Shown here piece by piece: positions 7,567 through 13,421 of a stretch of DNA of 13,421 nucleotides. This DNA comes from Mycoplasma sp. UBA710. Its GTDB lineage: Bacteria; Bacillota_I; Bacilli_A; Mycoplasmatales; Metamycoplasmataceae. Below the pieces are notes generated by a model that saw nothing but the letters and a program-made list of their open reading frames with translations, did no database searches and was not told where the DNA came from. The DNA is taken from contig DBMA01000012.1 in assembly GCA_002298905.1 (NCBI GenBank), positions 1-13,421 of the forward strand. Reading direction: 5' to 3'. How positions within the stretch are numbered: the first letter of the stretch is position 1; the number at the start of each line of letters is the position of its first letter. Both the position numbers and the translations under genes were made by a program.

Positions 7567-7743
7567 ATGGATAATAAAAATATTATAGGAAATGAAATTG
7601 TTTTTGATTATTACAATGAAATTAGTATTGGCGAATTAATTTATGAAATAGATAATTCTAAGAATATTCAATTATATAAAATTGATGATAATGATAATTT
7701 AGAAAAAAATATTTTAATTCAAATTAAAAAAGGAAAAAAATAA
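7567..7743 (+). CDS. Small hypothetical protein upstream of ruvA
   Basis: A 58-aa open frame from ATG to TAA, missed by usual length cut-offs. I do not recognise it. The product is hydrophilic with many Asp, Asn, Glu, Ile and Lys residues, a mixed strand/turn appearance, and a basic end (KKGKK). There is no membrane segment, signal peptide or Cys motif. It is the first frame after the extended -10 promoter at 7485, and its stop codon is one base before the ruvA start, so it is probably co-translated with ruvA. An in-frame TAA at 7552 rules out a longer form. It could be a real small protein or a leader frame whose translation opens the ruvA start. Confidence 0.55.
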   Translation: MDNKNIIGNEIVFDYYNEISIGELIYEIDNSKNIQLYKIDDNDNLEKNILIQIKKGKK

Positions 7744-7744
7744 T

Positions 7745-8335
7745 ATGCTTTATATATTAGGAAAAATAATTTCTATATCTAAAAGATCTTTAATTTTAGA
7801 ATCAAATTATATTGGATATTCTATTGTTATATCAAATCCACAGGATTATGAATTAAATAAATTTAAAAAAATATTTGTATATGAATATAATTACGAAAAT
7901 ATTAATAAGAAAATATTATTTGGTTTCAAAGAATATAAAGAAAGATTATTTTTTGAAGATTTGCTTTCAATACAAGGAATAGGTCCTAAAATTGCAATGT
8001 CAATTATTGGTGCAAATTGGAAAAATATTATGAATGATATTGCAAACTCTAATATTGAAAATATTTCTAAAATACCTTATGTAGGAGAAAAAATTGCTAA
8101 AAAAATTATTTTAGATTTTCAAAAAAAATATGATTCTTTATCTATAAATAAAGAAGAAAATAAAAATAAATTAGAGGTTTATAAAACACTAAAATCTTTA
8201 GGATTTAATGATAAACAAATTAATTTGGTTTCATCTAAAATAAAAAATGTTGAAAATATTGATCGAATGATTGAAGAAGCAATAGAATTAATTTCTCATG
8301 AACAGCAAAACAAATCAAATATCATTGAGGCCTAA
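7745..8335 (+). CDS. ruvA: Holliday junction branch migration protein RuvA
   Basis: Protein of 196 aa, typical RuvA length. RuvA tetramers bind four-way DNA junctions and load RuvB rings. Domain I (about residues 1-62) is the N-terminal OB fold, starting MLYILGKI and reaching FGFKEYKERLFF. Domain II has two helix-hairpin-helix motifs: IQGIGPKIA (76-84) and IPYVGEKIA (110-118). Domain III (about 145-190), with LKSLGFNDKQ, is the flexible part that contacts RuvB. The start at 7745 lies one base after the stop of the 58-aa frame and is preceded by AAAGGA within that gene. The 3' end overlaps ruvB by 38 nt, so the two are translationally coupled. Trp92 is TGG. Confidence 0.95.
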   Translation: MLYILGKIISISKRSLILESNYIGYSIVISNPQDYELNKFKKIFVYEYNYENINKKILFGFKEYKERLFFEDLLSIQGIGPKIAMSIIGANWKNIMNDIANSNIENISKIPYVGEKIAKKIILDFQKKYDSLSINKEENKNKLEVYKTLKSLGFNDKQINLVSSKIKNVENIDRMIEEAIELISHEQQNKSNIIEA

Positions 8336-9263
8336 TAATTTTAATTTATTTGTCGGGCAAAAGAAAATAATAGATACTATAAAAGTTTGTATAGAATCTG
8401 CTAAAAAACAAAATAGAACATTAGATCATATTATTTTTTATGGTCCTCCAGGAAGGGGGAAAACAACATTAGCTAATATAATTGCGAATTATTCTAATAG
8501 AAAAATAAATTATGTTCAAGGTGCTTTAATTGAAAAAAAATCTGATATTTTATCAATATTTACTAGTATACAAGAAAACGATATTATTTTTATTGATGAA
8601 ATACATTCAATGAATAATAATTTAGAAGAATTAATTTATTCTGCAATGGAAGATAATATTATTGATATTCAAATTGGCCCCGAAGGTGAAAAAAGAATTT
8701 TAAGAATGAAAATTAAACCATTCACTTTAATTGCAGCAACAACAGATTATGCCAAAATTTCTCAACCAATTAGAGATCGATTTGGACTAATTTTTAAATT
8801 ATCTAATTACTCTGAGGAAGAATTGGCTAAAATAATTGTTCAAACATCTAATAATTTAGGTTATAAAATACCAAAAGAACAAGCAATATTTTTAGCCTCT
8901 TATGCTCAAGGAACTCCTAGAATAGCAAATAGATTGATAAAAAGAGTTATTGATTTTTTGAATTATTATAATAAGGATATTATTGATAATAAAATAATAA
9001 AAATGACTCTAAAATCATTATCAATATATAAAGATGGATTAACAGATATTCATATTGAATATCTAAAAGTACTTTTAGAAGTTTTTGATCAAAAATTTGT
9101 ATCATTAAATGTTTTAATTTCAGTGCTAAATGAAAGAAAAAATATTATTATTAATGAAATAGAACCACTTTTACTTTCAAAAAAATTTATTAAAAAAACA
9201 TCAAAAGGAAGAATGATTACCTATCTAGGTGTGAATTATCTTTTAAATTTTGAAAAAATATAA
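8298..9263 (+). CDS. ruvB: Holliday junction branch migration helicase RuvB
   Basis: AAA+ ATPase of 321 aa, near the usual size; hexameric rings pump DNA through RuvA-bound junctions. The N-terminus has the family start SLRPNNFNLFVGQ. Walker A is GPPGRGKT (49-56), with Arg53 where Leu is usual. Walker B is IIFIDEIH (96-103), sensor 1 is in AATTDYA (146-152), the arginine-finger region is IRDRFG (158-163), and sensor 2 is in GTPRIANRL. The C-terminal winged helix runs from GLTDIHIEYL to the KTSKGRMIT segment that contacts junction DNA. The start at 8298 lies inside ruvA; it gives a short leader before the conserved LRP, as expected, but its ribosome binding site is weak, consistent with coupling to ruvA. 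No ruvC is present here, and many mycoplasmas lack it. The gene converges on ligA with a 10-nt gap. Confidence 0.95.
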   Translation: MNSKTNQISLRPNNFNLFVGQKKIIDTIKVCIESAKKQNRTLDHIIFYGPPGRGKTTLANIIANYSNRKINYVQGALIEKKSDILSIFTSIQENDIIFIDEIHSMNNNLEELIYSAMEDNIIDIQIGPEGEKRILRMKIKPFTLIAATTDYAKISQPIRDRFGLIFKLSNYSEEELAKIIVQTSNNLGYKIPKEQAIFLASYAQGTPRIANRLIKRVIDFLNYYNKDIIDNKIIKMTLKSLSIYKDGLTDIHIEYLKVLLEVFDQKFVSLNVLISVLNERKNIIINEIEPLLLSKKFIKKTSKGRMITYLGVNYLLNFEKI

Positions 9264-9296
9264 ATTAGATTAATTAACTACTTAAAATTTTTTCAA
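9250..9296. terminator. Bidirectional terminator built from the ruvB and ligA 3' ends
   Basis: TTGAAAAAAT (9250-9259) is an exact inverted copy of ATTTTTTCAA (9287-9296), with a 27-nt loop that holds both stop codons. The 10-bp stem ends in a T6 tract whichever strand is transcribed. The left arm is the end of ruvB and the right arm the end of ligA, and both encode the residues EKI. The long loop makes the hairpin less certain, but no other terminator is visible between the convergent genes. Confidence 0.5.
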
Positions 9297-11265
9297 GTTC
9301 GAATTTATCTATTATTTTAATTTTAAGATTATTTGCTTTTTCCTTTTTGCTCCCCCCATTATCTCCCAAAATAAGAGCATCTGTTTTTTTAGAAATACTA
9401 GATGTAACAACACCTCCGCTACTTTCTATTATTTTAATTAATTCATTTCTACTAATTCAAAATGTTCCACTAATTACAAAAGATTTTTGATTAAAGAAAT
9501 TATAAACTTTATTATTTTTTGATTCATTAGAAGGATTGATATTAATAGATAATAAAAAATTAAAAAGATCTTTGTTTTGTTTTTTATTAATAAATTCAAA
9601 AAATTCTGAAATCATTATAGGTCCAATATCTTGAATTGACAATAAAAGGTCTTCTTTAATATCAAATAATTCACTAAAGTTAGTTATTTTTTTTGCAATA
9701 TTTTTAGCATTTCTAACACCCAATTGAGGGACACCAAGAGCAAATATCAATTTATCTAAAGAAACATTATATGAATCATCAATTCCTTTTTTTAAATTTT
9801 CTCAAAATTTTTCTCCAAACCCTTTTTCATCAATAATCTTATCTTTATATTGTTCTAATATAAAAATATCTTCTATTTTTTTTAAAAAATTTAATTCATA
9901 AAATTTTCTTACTATATTTGGACCTAAACCTTCTATATTCATTCCTTGTTTTGAAGAAAAATGAATAATTTTTTTAATATTAATTTCAGGACAATTTTCA
10001 TTAACGCACATTTGATTATTAAATGTCTTTGTATCTATTAATTTAGAATTACAAAAAGGGCAAATAGTAATTTTAGGAAATGTTCCAATTGAGTGTTTTT
10101 TGCTTAAAGAAACTACTTTTGGAATAATTTCTCCAGCTTTTTTGATAGTAACTTCATCATTTTTATTAATTCTTAATTCTTCAATGTAATTGTAGTTATG
10201 CAAAGTTGCGGCAGAAACATATGTTCCTTTAAGCAAAACTTTTTTTAGTTTGGCATTATAGGTTACTATCCCAGTCCTTCCAATAGTAATAAAAATATCT
10301 TCTAGTATAGTTTGAATTAATTCATCGTCAAATTTATATGCAATCATAAATTTAGGAAATTTAGAAGTATAACCTATTTCTTCATAATATTTAACTTCAT
10401 TTAACTTTATAACTATTCCATCTATTTCATATTCCAAATTTTTTCTTATATCGTTTTCAAAATTTGTTATAAAATCATAAATTCTTGGCCTATTTTGAAG
10501 ATCTATAATATCATAATCTTCTAAAATAATAAAACCATTTTTCTTTAAAAAATCAATGATACTTTCTTGAGTAAGTAAGCCAATTTTTTCAGGCTCAACT
10601 ATTTCATAAATAAATGAGTTCAAGTTTCTTCTTTTAACAATTGAATTATCTAATTGTCTCAATGTTCCTGAAGCAAGATTTCTAGGATTAGCATAATTAA
10701 TATTTTCTTCATTTACAATCTTTTGAAAATTAGTTTTATTAATATAAATTTCTCCTCTTACAATTAAAGAATTTTTAAATTTTATATTAACAGGAATGTC
10801 TTTAATAATATTTTTTATATTATTTGTTACATCTTCACCTACAATTCCATCTCCTCTTGTAATAGCTTTTTTTAATTCACCATTTTCATATATTAGAGAA
10901 ATTGACAGTCCATCAATTTTGGGTTGTATTAAAAACTTAATTTTATTGTCATTTGTAACATCTAAAATATCATTAATAAATTTATCAATTTCTCCAAAAG
11001 AATAAGCTTTATCTAACGAAAACATTTGTTTACTATGGATTGTTTTTATAAATTTATTTTTGACATTAGCACCAATATGTTTGGTCGGAGAATCTTCTAA
11101 AATATAATGAGGATATTTTTTTTCTAATTCAATTAATTCTTTTAAGTGAGTATCATAAACACGATCACTTACAGATGGTTCATCATTGTCAAAATATTCT
11201 ATATTTCATTTATTTATTAAATGCACTAGTTCTTTTATTTTGTCTTTTATATTTTTTTTATTCAT
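9274..11265 (-). CDS. ligA: NAD-dependent DNA ligase LigA
   Basis: One 663-aa frame in the mycoplasma code (TGA as Trp, for example at 11214, 9803 and 9458 regions), full length for LigA. It seals nicks in replication and repair using NAD+. Domain Ia (about residues 1-70) has SDRVYDTHLKEL, which binds NMN. The adenylation domain has the active-site Lys116 in KIDG and later EIDGIVIK. An OB fold follows. The zinc finger uses Cys402, Cys405, Cys420 and Cys425. A helix-hairpin-helix region includes IEGLGPNIV and IQDIGPIM. The BRCT domain (about 588-663) begins FVISGTFW and contains SGGVVTSSISKKTD and GGSKKEKA. The start ATG at 11265 follows AGGT (11274-11271). It is the last gene of the ecf operon, 7 nt after ecfT. 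Confidence 0.96.
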
Positions 11266-11272
11266 ATATTAC

Positions 11273-12187
11273 CTATTCAAAAATACATCTTGCTTCATAT
11301 CATCAATTTGGAAAATTAAAAATATTATTAGGATTATAAATAAGTAAAAAAATTAAAACAATTAAAGCAATAATAGAAATTAGAGAAATAAAATCAAATC
11401 ATGTAAATTTCCAATTTCGATATGAAGTTCTTTTACCATATGGATTATATCCTCTAGTTTCCATAGCATTAGATAAATCATCAGCTTTTGCAAATGATGA
11501 AACAAACAAAGGAACAATTAAAACAATTAAAGCTTTAGTTTTTGTTTTAAAAGATCCATTTTTAAAATCTACTCCTCGAGATGCTTGAGATTTAAAAATT
11601 CTTGATGCTTCATCTACTAAAGTAGGCACAAATCTAAAAGCAATAGAAATTATCATAGTAAAAATATGAGTTGGTATTTTTAATAATTTTAGTGGATAAA
11701 AATAAAAATCTAATGCTTTTGTAATTAATATAGGTTTAGTAGATAGAGTAAACAAGGTCATAGATAAAATAATTCCATAAATTCTAATAATAATAGAACA
11801 CGTTGTAATTAAAATAACATAATTAAATTTTGGTGAATTAATATTGGGTCAAATTAACTTTAATCATTCTGTATATTTTCAAGATTCTACTCCTGATGCT
11901 TCTAAGAATTTCATAGCTGCATCAGTTTCTAAAATAAACATATTGATTATTAACATAAAAAAACCTATAATAATTGGCATTATTAACATTTTCAATAAAA
12001 ATAAAGGCTTTCTAGTAGAAATAACAAAAGCTATAATTAATGGTAATAATAGAAAGCATTGAATAATAAAATTATTTGCTAAAAAAAATAAAACTATAAA
12101 TAAAATATTAGCTAGTAATTTAATTCTAGCATCTATTTTATGGATTATTGAATTACCAGGAAGGTATCTACCTAATGCTACTTTCAT
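11273..12187 (-). CDS. ecfT: Energy-coupling factor transporter transmembrane protein EcfT
   Basis: One 304-aa frame with several TGA-coded Trp, closed by TAG at 11275-11273. EcfT is the membrane scaffold that couples the EcfA ATPases to vitamin- or ion-binding S components. The N-terminus LGRYLPGNSIIHKIDARIKLL is the family hallmark, split here by known variable positions. Hydrophobic helices follow at about residues 25-60, 65-85 and 115-160. The two coupling-helix signatures are present: SRG with Arg204 in SQASRGVDF, and ETRGY with Arg245 in NAMETRGYNP. A last membrane helix lies near 262-285. The ATG at 12187 directly follows the ecfA2 stop with no gap; its ribosome binding site GAGGAAAGAG (12206-12197) is inside ecfA2. 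No S-component gene is seen, as usual for group II modules shared by several S units. Confidence 0.94.
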
Positions 12188-13102
12188 TTATTTATTCTCT
12201 TTCCTCATTTGATTAATCATTTTTGTAAATTGGTCAATATTAGTACAATAAGGAATATTCATTTGATATTTTTTATTAATTTTATTAATTAAATCAATAA
12301 TTTTTGGAATTGCCATTTTATTTTCAATCAATAATTTTTCATCTGAAAGAATATCTAATGTAGGACCATCTTTTATTATTTTTCCTTTTCTAATAAAAAT
12401 AATTCTTTTAGTATGCTCTAAAACATGATCTAAATCATGAGTTACAATTATTATTGTAGTTCCTTCTTTTGATAATTGATCAAATAATTTCAAAATTTCA
12501 TGACTACCTTCCGGGTCTAAACCAGCAGTAGGTTCATCAAAAATTAAAATTTTAGGTTTCATTGATAAAATTCCAGCTATTGCTACTCTCCTTTTTTGTC
12601 CGCCAGATAATTCAAAAGGGTTTTTATTTAAAAAAGATAAATCTAATCCTACTTTCACAATCGCTTCTTTAGCAATTTCTAAAGCTTCTTCTTTTTTAAT
12701 TCCCATATTAATAGGACCAAATATAATATCTTTTTCAACTGTTTCTTCAAATAATTGATATTCAGAAAACTGAAAAACAATTCCTACTAATCTTCTTATT
12801 TCATTGATGTTTTTAATTCTTTTTCAGGATTTTTTTATAACTTTAGTTTTTTTAACTTCCTCTTTTGACTTTGTTTTTTTATTATATTGAGTTATTGAAT
12901 AATCGAATTCTACAGATCCTTTTGTAGGGACTAGTAATCCGTTCAAATGTTCAATTAAAGTAGTTTTACCTGAACCTGTTGGACCTATTATTCCTATATA
13001 TTCATTCTCATTAATAAAAAGATTTATATTTGATATTGCATCAAATTTTTCAACAATATTTGATTGGAAAGTATGAGTTATATCAATAATTTTTATTTTC
13101 AT
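12188..13102 (-). CDS. ecfA2: Energy-coupling factor transporter ATPase EcfA2
   Basis: One 304-aa ABC ATPase frame in the mycoplasma code, interrupted under the standard code by TGA at 12826-12824. Walker A is GPTGSGKT (40-47). The Q-loop segment VFQFSEYQLFEETV and the following IIFGP are typical of EcfA2. The ABC signature LSGGQ is at 165-169, Walker B ILIFDEP at 185-191, the D-loop AGLDP at 193-197, and the switch His222 lies in VTHDLDH. Between the first strand region and the Q-loop is a Lys-rich insertion (about residues 72-105). The C-terminal ~60 residues form the EcfA dimerisation region. The ATG at 13102 has GGAG at 13111-13108 and overlaps the ecfA1 end by 10 nt. With EcfA1 it forms the ATP-hydrolysing pair under EcfT. 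Confidence 0.95.
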
Positions 13103-13421
13103 ATATTCTCCAATAACTCATTAATATCATAAGTTGGCTTGATCCCCTTTATTTGAGAAGAAATTTTATATATAAATGGGGAATCAATTTTTGATTCTTC
13201 AATAATTTTTTTATTATTTAAAATTTTTTCAGATTTGTCAAAAGCAATAATTTTTCCTTTTGAAAATACAACACAATAATCTGCCATAATCGCTTCATCC
13301 ATATCATGAGTAATTGAAATTAAAGTTTTTTTTCTGCTTTGATGAATATTTTTAATTATTCTTAAAACATCTTCTTTTCCTTTAGGATCTAACATTGATG
13401 TAGCTTCATCAAAAATAATAA
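13093..13421 (-). CDS. ecfA1: Energy-coupling factor transporter ATPase EcfA1, 3' part
   Basis: The gene enters from the right edge, and only its last ~109 codons are in the window. The visible part begins at Walker B, IIFDEATSMLDP, and includes the switch His in SITHDMDEA and the ABC C-terminal region VVFSKGKIIAFD. DEATSMLDP with THDMDEA is the pattern of EcfA1, as opposed to DEPTAGLDP in the neighbour. If TGA is read as Trp, as elsewhere here, the protein does not stop at 13101-13099 but continues Trp-Lys to TAA at 13095-13093, overlapping ecfA2 by 10 nt. First visible gene of the minus-strand operon ecfA1-ecfA2-ecfT-ligA. Walker A and the signature motif lie outside the window. Confidence 0.93.

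Noticed and set aside
10796..11005. Plus-strand open frame of 69 codons inside ligA
   Set aside because: It is antisense to the conserved adenylation domain and has no ribosome binding site or recognisable product.
9457..11025. Broken or frameshifted ligA
   Set aside because: The breaks are TGA codons in an otherwise continuous frame with every LigA domain, so the gene is intact.
11844..12062. Plus-strand open frame of 72 codons inside ecfT
   Set aside because: It is antisense to a membrane protein gene; low complexity of the DNA explains the open frame.
1..13421. CRISPR array, insertion sequence or phage genes
   Set aside because: No evenly spaced direct repeats, transposase motifs, terminal inverted repeats or phage-type proteins were seen.

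Overview
The window is about 80% A+T and reads correctly only with the Mollicutes genetic code (UGA = Trp). Eight of the genes below contain or end on in-frame TGA codons, and several look broken under the standard code: the 910-aa SGNH protein, the 696-aa lipoprotein, ppa, ligA, ecfT and ecfA2. Small size, a lipoprotein with a Cys lipobox, no cell-wall genes, RuvAB without RuvC nearby and an ECF transporter module all fit a mycoplasma-type Mollicute. The sequence alone does not fix the species.

Layout, left to right. (1) 1-237: a divergent regulatory region. On the minus strand are a Shine-Dalgarno site, a TATAAT box and a CIRCE (HrcA) operator for a heat-shock gene that starts just outside the window. 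On the plus strand is an L10-type autoregulatory leader for rplJ-rplL. (2) 238-1201: rplJ-rplL, closed by a clear hairpin terminator. (3) 1350-4407: a small three-helix membrane protein and, 7 nt later, a 910-aa protein with an N-terminal SGNH/GDSL hydrolase domain and a long helical C-terminal part of unknown role. (4) 4452-7130: inorganic pyrophosphatase (ppa), apparently on a nearly leaderless mRNA, followed after 14 nt by a 696-aa surface lipoprotein. (5) 7163-7420: tRNA-Tyr and tRNA-Gln on the minus strand, sharing a bidirectional terminator with the lipoprotein gene. (6) 7485-9263: a 58-aa unknown protein, then ruvA and ruvB (Holliday-junction branch migration), tightly coupled. (7) 9274-13421 on the minus strand: ecfA1 (3' part only), ecfA2, ecfT and ligA, packed with overlaps or gaps of 0-7 nt, so the energising module of an ECF vitamin transporter shares an operon with NAD-dependent DNA ligase.

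Most genes are housekeeping. The less understood parts are the SGNH protein with its membrane-protein partner, the lipoprotein, and the 58-aa leader gene of ruvAB. The regulatory DNA is unusually readable: a CIRCE element, an L10 leader, two extended -10 promoters and two bidirectional terminators, one of which is built from the last codons of ruvB and ligA.
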